Shown one piece after another: positions 36,907 to 48,853 of a DNA stretch of 64,000 nt (position 1 is its first letter; each line of letters begins with the position of its first letter). This DNA comes from Sphingomonas edaphi (GTDB lineage Bacteria; Pseudomonadota; Alphaproteobacteria; Sphingomonadales; Sphingomonadaceae): contig NZ_QXTF01000001.1 of assembly GCF_003583725.1 (NCBI RefSeq), forward strand, positions 496,001-560,000. Direction: 5' to 3'. The notes under the pieces were generated by a model. It was not told the DNA's origin, ran no database searches, and was given only the letters and a program-made list of their open reading frames with translations. The position numbers were made by a program, and so were the translations under genes.

Positions 36907-37589
36907 GCGCTTTTGACCTTCGGTTGGGGCTGGCGACGGGCGCGAAGTTCGGCAACCTCGCGGCGAAGCTCGGCAATCTCGTCCTCGAGCTCTACCAACC
37001 GCGCGCGAGCCGGGTCGCAATCCTCGCCGCAGGGCGTGCCGTAAGGCACGAAGCCTGGGCTGTAGTGGACGGCGTCGACCGGTACGGGTTTGGCCGGTAT
37101 GCCGACCATCGTGGCGCCGGGCTCGACGTCTTTGGTGACAACGGCATTGGCCCCGACCTTCGCGTTCTCGCCGACCTCGATGGGGCCGAGCACCTGCGCG
37201 CCCGAGCCGATCACGACACCATCCTTCAGGGTAGGATGGCGCTTGCCGCCAACGCCCGTTGAGGGATTCGTCCCACCAAGCGTGACATTCTGATAGATCG
37301 TGACGTCGTTGCCGATCTCCGCCGTCTCGCCAATGACTGTGAAGCCGTGGTCGATGAAAAAGCGCTCCCCGATCTTCGCGCCGGGATGGATGTCGATCGC
37401 CGTCAGCAGGCGGGAGAAATGATTCACAAAGCGCGCTAGGAAATAGAGCTTCCCGCCGTAAAGCCAATGGGCGACGCGGTGTAGGCCGAGCGCAAGCACC
37501 CCTGGATAGAGCAGAATCTCCCAGCGGGAGCGTGCAGCCGGGTCGCGCGCCTTAACCGAGTCTAGGTAGGTGATCAGAGTTGAAGCCAA
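36903..37589 (-). CDS. cysE: Serine O-acetyltransferase
   Basis: A 228-residue acetyltransferase that makes O-acetylserine for CysK. Left-handed beta-helix hexapeptide repeats run from [26 protein letters not shown] to VGIPAKPV, with catalytic His in FIDHG. The start is placed at TTG 37589 because GAGGAA lies 9 bases before it and family members begin at this point ([20 protein letters not shown]); no ATG exists there. The tail beyond the helix has a coiled-coil stretch ([21 protein letters not shown]). Divergent from the TSUP transporter gene across 150 bp. Confidence 0.92.
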   Translation of the reverse strand: MASTLITYLDSVKARDPAARSRWEILLYPGVLALGLHRVAHWLYGGKLYFLARFVNHFSRLLTAIDIHPGAKIGERFFIDHGFTVIGETAEIGNDVTIYQNVTLGGTNPSTGVGGKRHPTLKDGVVIGSGAQVLGPIEVGENAKVGANAVVTKDVEPGATMVGIPAKPVPVDAVHYSPGFVPYGTPCGEDCDPARARLVELEDEIAELRREVAELRARRQPQPKVKSA

Positions 37590-37739
37590 GCGTTGGTCTT
37601 CCTCAAAAACTGTTGACCCCCAATTTAAGCGTTCGGGGGCGTAATGAAAAGGCGAATGGCCCTTTTGCAACGCCGGACCGGCTTGCCGCGTTGCAGCATC
37701 TTCGGCAATTAATGGCCGGTAACAGGGTGGAGACACGAT

Positions 37740-38507
37740 ATTCTGGCCGACTTTCTGGCTGACCCCCAGTCCGCCCTGCTGCTGTTCATCCTGATCGGAT
37801 TTGCCGCGCAGATGGTGGACGGCGCGCTCGGCATGGCATTCGGCCAGATTTCCAGCACCCTGCTCGTCAGCTTCGGAGTGCCGCCGGCCGCGGCGTCGGC
37901 CGGGGTTCACACAGCAGAGACATTCACAACAGCCGTGTCCGGTATCAGCCACGTCGCCCATCGCAACGTCGACTGGGGCCTTTTTTTCCGGATCGTCATA
38001 CCTGGCGTGATCGGCGGCGTTGCAGGCGCCTATGTGCTCACCCGGATCAGCGCCGACGCGGCGCGGCCGCTAGTATTGAGTTACCTCACCGCACTGGGAC
38101 TGTACCTCTTCTATCGCGGAATCATGCATCGCCACAGTGAGCGGCAGCCGAAGGTAGTCGCGCCGTTGGGATTGGTGGGCGGCTTCCTCGACGCATCGGG
38201 CGGCGGCGGATGGGGCGCGATCGTCACGTCGAACCTGCTGGTCCAAGGCAGCAACCCCAGAAAGACGATAGGCACGGTGAACACCGCCGAATTCTTCCTG
38301 ACTGTGACTATCTCCGCGACCTTCATTGCGACCATCGGCTGGGAAGCGTTCACGATCGCCACGGTCGGCCTGCTGATCGGCGGAGTCATGGCCGCGCCGT
38401 TTGGCGGCTGGATCGCCAAACGGGTGAACCCGGACCTGCTGCTGACTTTCGTTGGCGGGCTGGTGACGCTAACCAGCGGCTTCGCGCTGTACCGTCTGTT
38501 GGGCTGA
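37740..38507 (+). CDS. TSUP (TauE/SafE) family sulfite/anion exporter, apparent ATT start
   Basis: A 255-residue membrane protein with about 8 TM helices. [20 protein letters not shown] (TSUP opening) and [20 protein letters not shown] with the repeat [10 protein letters not shown] are the family signatures. The first ATG (37812) falls inside TM1, after the conserved [18 protein letters not shown]. The frame is closed by TAA not far upstream and holds no ATG, GTG or TTG before 37812; GGAG (37729-37732) is 7 bases before ATT at 37740. I place the start there. Divergence from cysE suggests a role in sulfur anion export. Confidence 0.85.
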   Translation: MLADFLADPQSALLLFILIGFAAQMVDGALGMAFGQISSTLLVSFGVPPAAASAGVHTAETFTTAVSGISHVAHRNVDWGLFFRIVIPGVIGGVAGAYVLTRISADAARPLVLSYLTALGLYLFYRGIMHRHSERQPKVVAPLGLVGGFLDASGGGGWGAIVTSNLLVQGSNPRKTIGTVNTAEFFLTVTISATFIATIGWEAFTIATVGLLIGGVMAAPFGGWIAKRVNPDLLLTFVGGLVTLTSGFALYRLLG

Positions 38508-39029
38508 TTATAAGGTCGCGTGGACGGTTGCGATGGCCTTCAAGACGGCGGCGATGCGAGCCGCGGACTGGATTGTTTCCGCCTTCACACCATGCTGCTG
38601 CAGCACGCGCTCATGGCTGTCGATGCACATGCCGCAGCCGTTCATGGCGGACACCGCAAGGCTCATCAGTTCGAAATCGTCCTTCTCGATGCCGTGGGAG
38701 CCAATGAAATTCATCCGGAGCTTTGCGGGAAGCGTGCCATACTCCGGGTTCGAGGCGAGGTGGACGAAGCGGTAATAGACGTTATTCATTGCCATCATGG
38801 CCGCTGCGCCGCGCGCTGCATTGGCGACTTGCGGGTCCAGCTTGTCCACGACGTCAGCCTCCGCTGCGGCGATCAGCGGGCCATATCCAGCACCATGCGC
38901 GCACGCAAGCAACAGCGCATACTTGCGGCGATCGCCTAAAAGCTGGTCCGACAGGATCGAGCTGAGGTTGAGGCGAAGATCTTTCGCATAGTCGGGCAAT
39001 GTGTTGGCGAATTCCTTGAGGCTGTCCAC
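38508..39029 (-). CDS. ahpD: Alkyl hydroperoxidase D (AhpD)
   Basis: A 173-residue carboxymuconolactone-decarboxylase-like thiol peroxidase/reductase. The active site NGCGMCIDSHE supplies Cys-x-x-Cys with the following His and Glu that complete the AhpD relay. It reduces the AhpC disulfide using lipoyl proteins in mycobacteria. GTG 39029 is chosen because GGAGGA lies 6 bases upstream and it leads directly into the family start (DSLKEFANTLPDYAKDLRLN). It is 137 bp downstream of ahpC, separated by a strong hairpin. Confidence 0.93.
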   Translation of the reverse strand: MDSLKEFANTLPDYAKDLRLNLSSILSDQLLGDRRKYALLLACAHGAGYGPLIAAAEADVVDKLDPQVANAARGAAAMMAMNNVYYRFVHLASNPEYGTLPAKLRMNFIGSHGIEKDDFELMSLAVSAMNGCGMCIDSHERVLQQHGVKAETIQSAARIAAVLKAIATVHATL

Positions 39030-39080
39030 GGCATATCCTCCAGCAGGCTGGATCAAAAAAAGATTTGATCAAAAGGGGAA

Positions 39081-39118
39081 GACGGCGGGGATGAAGGGGG
39101 CAGCGCATCCCCGCCGTC
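39081..39118 (-). terminator. Hairpin between ahpC and ahpD
   Basis: GACGGCGGGGATG pairs perfectly over 13 bp with its complement around a 12-base loop. Read on the minus strand it is followed by CTTCCCCTTTTGATC. It lies after the ahpC stop and 50 bases before the ahpD start, so it would act as a leaky terminator or an RNA-processing stem setting the AhpC:AhpD ratio. Confidence 0.7.
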
Positions 39119-39166
39119 AGCTGCTGCTCGCGTCGCGTAAGGGCAGCAGTTAAGGGTGCGGCTCGC

Positions 39167-39709
<543 letters not shown>

Positions 39710-39769
39710 GAACACTCCTCAGTGCGGGATTAAAACGGGATTACGAGGGCCATGTAGGCGATGGAATTT

Positions 39770-39802
39770 ATCGTTCAAGGCGATTATATCGATTGGACTA
39801 AT
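39770..39802. promoter_or_regulatory. Candidate OxyR operators between ahpC and oxyR
   Basis: ATC-N9-GAT occurs at 39770-39784 (ATCGTTCAAGGCGAT), the form described for alphaproteobacterial OxyR, and a near match ATC-N9-AAT occurs at 39788-39802, 18 bp further, as expected for tetramer binding. The pair sits just upstream of oxyR and in the ahpC promoter region. Confidence 0.6.
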
Positions 39803-39813
39803 CGGATTTCGCG

Positions 39814-40740
39814 ATGATCGTTCACTTACCCACGCTAAAGCAGTTGCAGTACCTCGTCGCGCTTCGCACGCATGGCCATTTCGGCAAGGCGGCAGAAGCG
39901 TGCTTCGTTACGCAATCGACTCTTTCGGCAGGCATTCGCGAACTCGAGACGTTACTGGGCACCGTCCTGGTCGAGCGTACGCGGCGCGTTGTTCGCTTCA
40001 CGCCGCTAGGCACGAGGATCGCCGACAAGGCAGTTCGCGTCCTGCGTGAGGGAGAAGAGTTGGCGGACCTTGCGCGGGCGGAGAGCCAGCCGCTGACCGG
40101 TGACCTTCGCATGGGCGTTATCCCGACCATTGCCCCCTTTCTGCTGCCGGCGATGCTGCCCCGCGTCCGGCGACTGTTCCCAAAGCTGAAGCTCTTCCTG
40201 CGTGAAGACACTAGCCAGTCGGCCTGCGACGCGCTGCACCGCGGGCAGCTGGATTGCGTCTTGCTGGCAATGCCCTTTGCCTGCGGCGACGTCGATTATG
40301 CCGAGTTGTTCGACGACCGTTTGCTGATCGCCTATCCTGCGGGTGAGGCTCCTACATGCGCGGCAGTCGAGGCGAGCGCGATCGATGAAGATCGGCTGCT
40401 GCTGCTGGAAGACGGGCATTGCCTGAAGGATCATGCGCTCGCAGCCTGCAATCGTCCGGAACTGCGCGCCGGCGCGACGATGATGGGTACGTCACTCCAC
40501 ACCCTAGTCCAGATGGTCGACAATGGCCTGGGCGTGACGTTTATCCCGCAGATGGCTGTGGATGCCGGCCTGTTGGAAGGCACAAGGGTCGAAGCGCGGC
40601 CGCTGGAAGCGGAGCACGGCGCAAGGCGGATCGCGCTCGCCTGGCGCCGGTCTAGTCCACGCGAGGAAGAGTTCCGGCTGCTCTGTGATGCGCTTCGCAC
40701 GATCGCTGGCCAGGTCAGACGAGACCAAGCAGCCAGTTAG
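39814..40740 (+). CDS. oxyR: LysR-type peroxide sensor OxyR
   Basis: A 308-residue LysR protein. The N-terminal winged helix-turn-helix is LKQLQYLVALRTHGHFGKAAEACFVTQSTLS. The effector domain contains EDGHCLKDHALAAC, matching the redox Cys199-Cys208 segment of E. coli OxyR (both cysteines present). Oxidation would switch on the flanking ahpC-ahpD and katG genes. ATG 39814 is the start; the divergent ahpC promoter with OxyR-like sites lies immediately upstream. Its 3' end overlaps the small minus-strand gene at 40715 by 26 bp. Confidence 0.95.
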   Translation: MIVHLPTLKQLQYLVALRTHGHFGKAAEACFVTQSTLSAGIRELETLLGTVLVERTRRVVRFTPLGTRIADKAVRVLREGEELADLARAESQPLTGDLRMGVIPTIAPFLLPAMLPRVRRLFPKLKLFLREDTSQSACDALHRGQLDCVLLAMPFACGDVDYAELFDDRLLIAYPAGEAPTCAAVEASAIDEDRLLLLEDGHCLKDHALAACNRPELRAGATMMGTSLHTLVQMVDNGLGVTFIPQMAVDAGLLEGTRVEARPLEAEHGARRIALAWRRSSPREEEFRLLCDALRTIAGQVRRDQAAS

Positions 40741-40999
40741 CGAGGGGCACCGGGCGAACGGTCGCGCCAGGCAGTTGCGCGGTGAGTTGGACGCGATGCG
40801 CCATGATCCATTGCAGGCAGTCACCCCGGCTATCGAACCGCTCGAACCGGCTGACCGAGGGCATCATGTCCTTATCGACAAGGTACCGGGCATGGCTTCG
40901 ACAGCCCGGCGCGGCGGCCCAGTTGCGGCAAGGCGCTTCGACCGCCGCCACCCAGTGCGGTTGCCGCGCGTCGAGCAGGTCGACGTCCGAACGTTCCAT
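40715..40999 (-). CDS. Small hypothetical protein downstream of katG
   Basis: A 94-residue soluble protein (MERSDVDLLDARQPHWVAAVEAPCRNW opening, ending ANWLLGLV) of unknown function. It contains two Cys in APCRNWAAAPGC plus one in GDC, so a metal or redox role is possible. GGGAG stands 6-7 bases before ATG 40999. It lies 65 bp downstream of katG on the same strand and could be expressed with it; it overlaps the 3' end of oxyR by 26 bp. No family recognised. Confidence 0.6.
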   Translation of the reverse strand: MERSDVDLLDARQPHWVAAVEAPCRNWAAAPGCRSHARYLVDKDMMPSVSRFERFDSRGDCLQWIMAHRVQLTAQLPGATVRPVPLANWLLGLV

Positions 41000-41064
41000 T
41001 GGGCTCTCCCTTCCCAATGCCGACGATTTGGCGGCGGACGCGAAACGGCCCGCCGCCCGATACG

Positions 41065-43356
<2,292 letters not shown>

Positions 43357-43434
43357 CTAGGCCTCACCATTCAACGAAAGAAACGAACAAAGTTGGTCAG
43401 TGATAATTGGAAAATCGATTAAGCGGGTGCCGCA

Positions 43435-44001
43435 TCAGTCCATGTGGCGAAGACCAATCCGTAAATAATCATAGCCGGTGACCAGTGTTAGTGCTGCGGC
43501 TGCCCATAGAGTGCCAAGACCAACCTGATGAATCCACGGCTGCGCCGGAAAGGCGCCGCCGAGGATGAGGGCGCCGAGCGATACGAGCTGGAAGGTCGTC
43601 TTCCACTTGGCAAGTGAGCTAACCGGCATCGACACGTTGAGCGGTGCGAGAAATTCGCGCAGCCCCGACACGATGATTTCGCGAAGCAGGATAACGAGCG
43701 CAGGGATGATGTGGAAGCTGTGGATGACCGGCTCGCCGCTGTGATTGCGCTGCGACACCAGCAGGACGATGACCGCCGCAACCATGATCTTGTCAGCAAT
43801 CGGATCGAGGAACTGGCCGAGGCGAGAAATCTGCCCTTGCGCGCGAGCGAGGTAGCCGTCGAAATAATCGGTGATGCCCACGACGCAGTAGAGGACGAAG
43901 GTGATCGCGTAATCGATCGGCGTCGGCTTCCACAGGAGAAAGACGAGGATCGGCACCGCAAGGATGCGTGACAGCGTCAGCAGGTTGGGAAGCGTCAGCA
44001 T
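43435..44001 (-). CDS. pgsA: CDP-diacylglycerol-glycerol-3-phosphate 3-phosphatidyltransferase
   Basis: The 188-residue inner-membrane enzyme makes phosphatidylglycerophosphate, the precursor of phosphatidylglycerol. The CDP-alcohol phosphotransferase motif is complete: DYFDGYLARAQGQISRLGQFLDPIADK (D-G-x2-A-R-x8-G-x3-D-x3-D). About five TM helices. MLTLPNLLTLSRI is the usual start; ATG 44010 is 3 codons earlier and neither has a clear ribosome site. Divergent from the LplT-like gene. Confidence 0.95.
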   Translation of the reverse strand: MLTLPNLLTLSRILAVPILVFLLWKPTPIDYAITFVLYCVVGITDYFDGYLARAQGQISRLGQFLDPIADKIMVAAVIVLLVSQRNHSGEPVIHSFHIIPALVILLREIIVSGLREFLAPLNVSMPVSSLAKWKTTFQLVSLGALILGGAFPAQPWIHQVGLGTLWAAAALTLVTGYDYLRIGLRHMD

Positions 44002-44099
44002 GGTCTGCATCGCTAGGCGAAGCCGCGACGCTTGCCCAGACCCAAAAATGGACCGTTGCGCGAGCCTGCTAACCCGCTATCACCGCCGGTGCGAAGCCG

Positions 44100-45398
44100 A
44101 TGCAAGACAGCGCTCACCTTCTCCGTACCCGGCGCTTTCTGCCGATTTTCGTGACCCAGTTTCTGGGCGCCTTCAACGATAATCTGTTCCGCACCTCGAT
44201 GGTAATGCTTGTTATCTACGGCATTTACCGCGACGCCACGCAGGAAGCGACGTTTAGCGCCATCGCTGGCGCACTCTTCATTCTCCCCTTCTTCCTGCTT
44301 TCGGCACTCGCGGGGCAGTTGGCCGATGCCGGCGACAAGGCGCGCATCGTCCGCATCGTAAAGACGGCGGAGATCCTGATCATGATTGCTGGAGCGGCGG
44401 GCCTGCTGTGGCACAATGTTCCGCTGCTGCTGCTAGCCCTGTGCGCCATGGGCGTCCATTCGACCTTCTTCGGGCCCATCAAATACGCCATCTTGCCTCA
44501 GCACCTACGCGACGACGAAGTTCTCGCCGGGACCGGCTTGGTGGAGGCTGGGACCTACATTGGCATTCTGGGGGGGACCTTGCTCGGCGGCGTGCTCGTC
44601 CTGCAGCGGCCGGACGGAAGTTTCCATGCAGAATGGGCGGCGCTCGCCGTGCTAGGCGTGGCGCTTGTCGGCCGGATCGCGGGGCAATTCGTGCCGCCGG
44701 CCCCGCCGGAAGCCTCCGCGCCGACGTTCCGGATGGACTGGCACATCGTCCGCGCATCGATCCGTCTCGTCAGCGGCACCCTTCATATCCCGCGTCTGTT
44801 CTTGGCCATAGTCGCAATCAGTTTCTTCTGGGCGATGGGCGCGGTACTGGCCGCCCAATTCCCCCCGCTGGTGAAGAATGCATTCGGCGCCGACCAGACG
44901 GTCGCGACGCTGTTCCTGGCAACATTTTCGGTTGGGGTCGCGATCGGCTCAGTCGCCGTGAACCGCTTGCTGGGTGGCAAGGTCTCGGCGCGCTATTCGC
45001 CAGCGTCTGCGATTTTCATGGGCCTGTTCGTGCTCGACCTGTTCCGGCGGGTAAAGGGCTGGCCCGCGCCCACGGACGAATTGCGCGACCTGACCACCTT
45101 CCTCGGAATGCCCAACGGTTGGATGGTCGTGCTCGACCTCTTGGGCGTCGCTATCGCCGGCGGCATGTTCGTTGTTCCGCTCTACGCCTTCCTGACGACG
45201 ACGGTAGCCAAGGCCGAAACGGCGCGGACGATTGCTGCCAACAACATTGTCAATTCGGGTTTCATGGTCGCGGCCACGCTGATCTTGACCGTGGCTGTGC
45301 AGATGGGAGTGACGGTTGCCGACAGCCTGCTGATCGTAGCACTCTCAAGCGTACTGGCGGCGTGGCTGGGATGGAAACTGCACCTGGCCTGCGACTAG
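44100..45398 (+). CDS. LplT-like MFS lysophospholipid transporter
   Basis: A 432-residue, about 12-TM major facilitator. RRFLPIFVTQFLGAFNDNLFRTSMVMLV and the STFFGPIKYAILPQHLRDDEVLAGTGLVEAGTYIGILGG stretch match the LplT branch that flips lysophospholipids inward for re-acylation; in many proteobacteria this domain is fused to PlsC and an acyl-ACP ligase, but here it stands alone. The neighbouring pgsA is also a phospholipid gene. Start ATG 44100. Confidence 0.9.
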   Translation: MQDSAHLLRTRRFLPIFVTQFLGAFNDNLFRTSMVMLVIYGIYRDATQEATFSAIAGALFILPFFLLSALAGQLADAGDKARIVRIVKTAEILIMIAGAAGLLWHNVPLLLLALCAMGVHSTFFGPIKYAILPQHLRDDEVLAGTGLVEAGTYIGILGGTLLGGVLVLQRPDGSFHAEWAALAVLGVALVGRIAGQFVPPAPPEASAPTFRMDWHIVRASIRLVSGTLHIPRLFLAIVAISFFWAMGAVLAAQFPPLVKNAFGADQTVATLFLATFSVGVAIGSVAVNRLLGGKVSARYSPASAIFMGLFVLDLFRRVKGWPAPTDELRDLTTFLGMPNGWMVVLDLLGVAIAGGMFVVPLYAFLTTTVAKAETARTIAANNIVNSGFMVAATLILTVAVQMGVTVADSLLIVALSSVLAAWLGWKLHLACD

Positions 45399-45414
45399 GC
45401 CGAGATGGCGACGG

Positions 45415-45585
45415 TCAGATCAGGTAGACCGTCATAAATAAGAAGCCGCCAACGAAGGTCAGCGCGAAGATTCGGATGTCGTCAGCGGTGGAGGAGGACA
45501 CCTCCGCGACCGCGACGGCGGCGGGACGTGCCCGTCCGAGTATCCGGCTCCGAAACTGATTTGTCGGTCGGCGAAACATCCGCAT
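45415..45585 (-). CDS. 56-residue membrane protein, unknown
   Basis: A short frame: basic, Arg-rich start (MRMFRRPTNQFRSRILGRARP), then SSSTADDIRIFALTFVGGFLFMTVYLI, one C-terminal TM helix ending at the stop. It is too short for common ORF cut-offs. Codon use is plausible for the genome (third-position G/C-rich in the helix). ATG 45579 is an alternative start. It is convergent with the LplT-like gene (16 bp apart). No family known to me. Confidence 0.55.
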   Translation of the reverse strand: MRMFRRPTNQFRSRILGRARPAAVAVAEVSSSTADDIRIFALTFVGGFLFMTVYLI

Positions 45586-45649
45586 GAAGGCTTTCTTAAC
45601 GACTTTTTTACCAAGCCTTCAACGTCCTTGATGCGCGCGCCGATCCCTC

Positions 45650-45666
45650 CGTCCCATGATGGGACG
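45650..45666. repeat. 17-bp palindrome CGTCCCAT-G-ATGGGACG
   Basis: Perfect 8-bp arms around one base lie between the small membrane protein gene (65 bp upstream of its start) and the end of the EAL gene. The symmetry is that of a dimeric regulator site; a transcript hairpin is also possible, but the 1-base loop is too small for a full stem. Confidence 0.45.
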
Positions 45667-45692
45667 ACGGCCTTTCCCTTCTCTATTGTCGA

Positions 45693-47321
45693 TCACGCCG
45701 TGCGGCGCGATTCCCGCGATTTCGGCGGGGCATCGCCGGGCTTTTCCCGACGGGAGCGCAGCAGCGCAGCAGCCTGGTCTCCGCTCATCGGCTTGCCGAA
45801 GTACCAACCCTGGCCGACGGCACAGCCGTAGCCGGCAAGCGCAGCATGGGTGGCGGCGTCCTCAATACCTTCGACAGTGACCGGTACGCCGATCGCGTCC
45901 GCAAGCGTCGAAACGGCGCGAACGATCGCGGCGCTTTCGCGGTCGTTGACAATCGTCGAGACGAAGCTGCGATCGATCTTGATGACGTCGAACGGCAGGG
46001 AGCGCAGGTGCGCGAGCGACGAGAAGCCGGTGCCAAAGTCATCGAGCGCCAGGCGGACGCCTTGGTTCTTCAGGCTGGTCACGATTGTCCGCGCAAGGTC
46101 GAGGTCGGCGAATAGCGAGCTTTCGGTGATTTCAACCACGAGCCGTTCGGCTGGGAAGCCGGCTTCGGCCAGCAGCCGGACGATACGCTGGGCGAGCCAA
46201 CTGTCCGCCAACTGCGTCGGCGAGATGTTGACCGAAATCTTGATCGACGGGTCCCACGCCGCAGCCTGAGTCAGCGCGGCCAAGATCACCTGTTCGGACA
46301 AGCGGCCGATTAGGCCATGCTCTTCCGCGACCGGAATGAAGCGGTCCGGTTCGACCAGGCCGCTCAGCGGATGTTCCCAGCGGGCCAGCACCTCGAAGCC
46401 GATGATGTCGCCCGTCAGCAGGTCAACCTGCGGTTCAAAGAAGGGGATGAACTGGCCGTGGTCCAGACCGTAGCGGATTCCCTGCTCGATCTCGCTATGC
46501 ATGATCAGTGCGCGTTCCATGCCCTCGTCGAACCAGACCGGGCGTGCGGAGCGGGCGTTCTTCGCACGGTCCAGCGCGATGTCGGCACGGCGGAGGAAAT
46601 CCGGGATCTGGCCGTCCGCGGGGGCGGACGACGCAATGCCGAGGAATGCGCCAATCTGAACAAGACGCCCATCGACCTCGAACGGGCGGGTGACCGAGCG
46701 AAGTAGCCGTTCGCCAAGTTGTTCTACAATGGCCGGCTGATCCTTGTCCGCCGCCATTGCCACGGCGAATTCATCTCCGGCGAGGCGAGCAACAAGGTGG
46801 CCGGGCTGCACAGCCTGCTCCAGAGCGCTGGCGATCATGCGCAAAACCTTGTCGCCGACATCATAGCCGTGGCGGTCGTTGATCGCCTTGAATCGGTTCA
46901 GTTGCAGCGAGAAGATGACGACCGGCTGTCCGGCTTCGGCCGCGCCGCGACGAAGCTCCTCGCCGCGGTCGGCGAAGCCCTTGCGGTTCAGGAGGCCCGT
47001 CATCCCGTCAGTCGACGCAATTAGAGCGGCACGCGCCTCGCCTTCTCGGCGAGCCTCGCTTTCATGCTGCAGGTCGACATAGCGGCGCCAGCCGAAGAGG
47101 ATCAGCGCGACATTGAGCGTCAGCGCGACGGAGGCGACCTTGAGCCCCGGCCCGAGATCGCGGTCGGCAAATGCCAGCCTCTGGAAGAATTCGCTGCCGT
47201 TCCAGATTAGCATCATCACGGCGGCGATGAGGATACCAAGCACCAGCATGTCCCGCCGTGCATTGGCGAGCGACATGTTGCTGTCCCGCGACGCGGACTT
47301 CAGAAACGAAAAACTGCGCAC
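45693..47321 (-). CDS. Membrane GGDEF(degenerate)-EAL protein
   Basis: A 542-residue c-di-GMP phosphodiesterase candidate. Two TM helices (about 25-42 and 62-78), a GGDEF domain in which the DLDRFK metal site is LQLNRFK (both Asp lost) and GGDEF is AGDEF (181-185), then an EAL domain reading FEVLARW (EVL) with NISPTQL, ITESSLF and DDFGTGFSSL intact. The cyclase is therefore probably dead and the EAL part the active or binding half. ATG 47321 is used; GTG starts are unlikely. Confidence 0.9.
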   Translation of the reverse strand: MRSFSFLKSASRDSNMSLANARRDMLVLGILIAAVMMLIWNGSEFFQRLAFADRDLGPGLKVASVALTLNVALILFGWRRYVDLQHESEARREGEARAALIASTDGMTGLLNRKGFADRGEELRRGAAEAGQPVVIFSLQLNRFKAINDRHGYDVGDKVLRMIASALEQAVQPGHLVARLAGDEFAVAMAADKDQPAIVEQLGERLLRSVTRPFEVDGRLVQIGAFLGIASSAPADGQIPDFLRRADIALDRAKNARSARPVWFDEGMERALIMHSEIEQGIRYGLDHGQFIPFFEPQVDLLTGDIIGFEVLARWEHPLSGLVEPDRFIPVAEEHGLIGRLSEQVILAALTQAAAWDPSIKISVNISPTQLADSWLAQRIVRLLAEAGFPAERLVVEITESSLFADLDLARTIVTSLKNQGVRLALDDFGTGFSSLAHLRSLPFDVIKIDRSFVSTIVNDRESAAIVRAVSTLADAIGVPVTVEGIEDAATHAALAGYGCAVGQGWYFGKPMSGDQAAALLRSRREKPGDAPPKSRESRRTA

Positions 47322-47401
47322 GAAGCGTTACTTAATGCGCAGTGCTTAATATTTTCCTCCACTTGGGAGGATTATTCCGGTCTTGCTGTTTTTGGGAAAG
47401 C

Positions 47402-48706
47402 CTATTGCCGATCCGCGACCCAACCACGCTTGGCAAGGTGGAAAGCCATCAGTTCGGGCAGCCGGCCACCGCCAAGCCCGCGGCGCATGGGCCGTTGCAG
47501 GAGGTCTACGTCCGGACCGCTATTGCCTTCGACGAGACACGGCCCGTCCGGCGTCAATGCGATATCCCAGCCGATGACGGTTCGGTCCGCAAATGCGGCA
47601 TGGGCGCGGACGGCCAGTTTCTTCGCCTCGGCCCAGAGAGGAAGCGTCCGGCCCGTGATTGCTGCATCCGTGTCGGGGTGACGGTCCAGCCACCCCAGAC
47701 GGACGTCGTCACCCAGGTTGCTGGCCTGACCCAACCGGCCGCTGGCAATGTCAACCTCGGCGGCGATCCCGCCCGCGTGGATATTGTCGACGACGACATT
47801 ACGCCCGATTGCCATCCGAAAGACCGCCGCGATGACCTCGCCGTGGCCCTTCTCGTCAAGGCAGGTCATAATGCGCGCGGTACAGAGCGCGCCATTGGAT
47901 AGGTCCGCAATTGCGGGATGATTGATGCGGCGGAGCTGTATCAGCCTTGGGACGCCCGAAGACTCCCGAGCCAGCCTGGCAAGCAGATCGTCAGCCGTCA
48001 GGAGTAATCCTTCCGGGTTACGGTACCGGCCGTCCGCCTGGATATCCCAGCGCTCCGCACCCTTGCCACCCCTGGCATTGGTCGGCTTAATGAACAAATC
48101 CCGGGCAGGAAGCACAGGTTCGCCCGTCCAGTGAAGACCGCCATCGCGCGCGATCACCAGCACATCGACAGCATCGATCCCATGGGCCCGGCAATGCGAT
48201 GCAAATGCGTCCTTGTCATTGAGCGGGGAATTGCCCGGCCAATTTAACAGCCTGAACAGTGCAAGCTTGGTCTCAAACCGATTCAGGAAGTTGCGTGCCT
48301 GTCCGCGCACGTCCTGCTCGTACAATGAGAAAATATAATACCAGCGGGGAAGTATCCCGAAACGAAAGTAAAGCTGCAACTGGTCGGCAAGCTGCATAAC
48401 TACCAGACGATCATAGCGCTGCTGGATGATCCGCCCGTTCCGCCAAGTGAAACGGGCCATTTCCTCTATAAGGACGATTGGCCACGTCAGCCATGCACGG
48501 ATGATCCGGCTCCGGTCCTTGCGACCGTGAGTAATGAAGTATTGGCGGGCATAGATATCGCGGATGGCACCGATTGCATCCGATGCAGACGGAGCGAACG
48601 CCTTTCGGACGACGACCGGAATGCCTGCTACGCGATAGGCGAATTTCTGAATCGCCTTGGTCACAGCGGCAAACGAGCTCCAATACCCCGGCATCGCCAG
48701 TCCCAC
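47402..48706 (-). CDS. Sugar-transfer associated ATP-grasp family protein
   Basis: A 434-residue protein. The N-terminal third is amphipathic/helical. The C-terminal ATP-grasp core has the phosphate-binding FIKPTNARGGKGAERW and, near the end, GWDIALTPDGPCLVEGNSGPDVDLLQRPMRRGLG, which matches the ATPgrasp_ST family (Mg-binding Glu and Asn). Such proteins are found with exopolysaccharide glycosyltransferase genes, but none stands next to it here. Its ATP-dependent ligase substrate is unknown. GTG 48706 or ATG 48694 could be the start. Confidence 0.85.
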   Translation of the reverse strand: MGLAMPGYWSSFAAVTKAIQKFAYRVAGIPVVVRKAFAPSASDAIGAIRDIYARQYFITHGRKDRSRIIRAWLTWPIVLIEEMARFTWRNGRIIQQRYDRLVVMQLADQLQLYFRFGILPRWYYIFSLYEQDVRGQARNFLNRFETKLALFRLLNWPGNSPLNDKDAFASHCRAHGIDAVDVLVIARDGGLHWTGEPVLPARDLFIKPTNARGGKGAERWDIQADGRYRNPEGLLLTADDLLARLARESSGVPRLIQLRRINHPAIADLSNGALCTARIMTCLDEKGHGEVIAAVFRMAIGRNVVVDNIHAGGIAAEVDIASGRLGQASNLGDDVRLGWLDRHPDTDAAITGRTLPLWAEAKKLAVRAHAAFADRTVIGWDIALTPDGPCLVEGNSGPDVDLLQRPMRRGLGGGRLPELMAFHLAKRGWVADRQ

Positions 48707-48726
48707 GGACTGGCCGCGGGCTGGGC

Positions 48727-48812
48727 TGGTGCGGACGGCGGGACTCGAACCCGCACTCCAGCAAGGGAAGCCGATTTTAAGTCGGCAGCGTCTACCATTC
48801 CGCCACGTCCGC
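48727..48812 (-). tRNA. tRNA-Leu(UAA)
   Basis: Minus-strand cloverleaf with acceptor GCGGACG/CGTCCGC, discriminator A, encoded CCA, and anticodon loop CTTAAAA giving UAA. The long variable arm is that of class II tRNA. Confidence 0.97.
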
Positions 48813-48853
48813 TAATGCCGCCAACAAATGCCTCCACCCACTGGCGGACGCAA

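Noticed and set aside
36907-37467. Long N-terminal extension of the DUF2794 frame
   Set aside because: It runs through cysE in another frame. The DUF2794 homology begins at about 36870, and the TTG/GTG start at the cysE stop fits the operon style.
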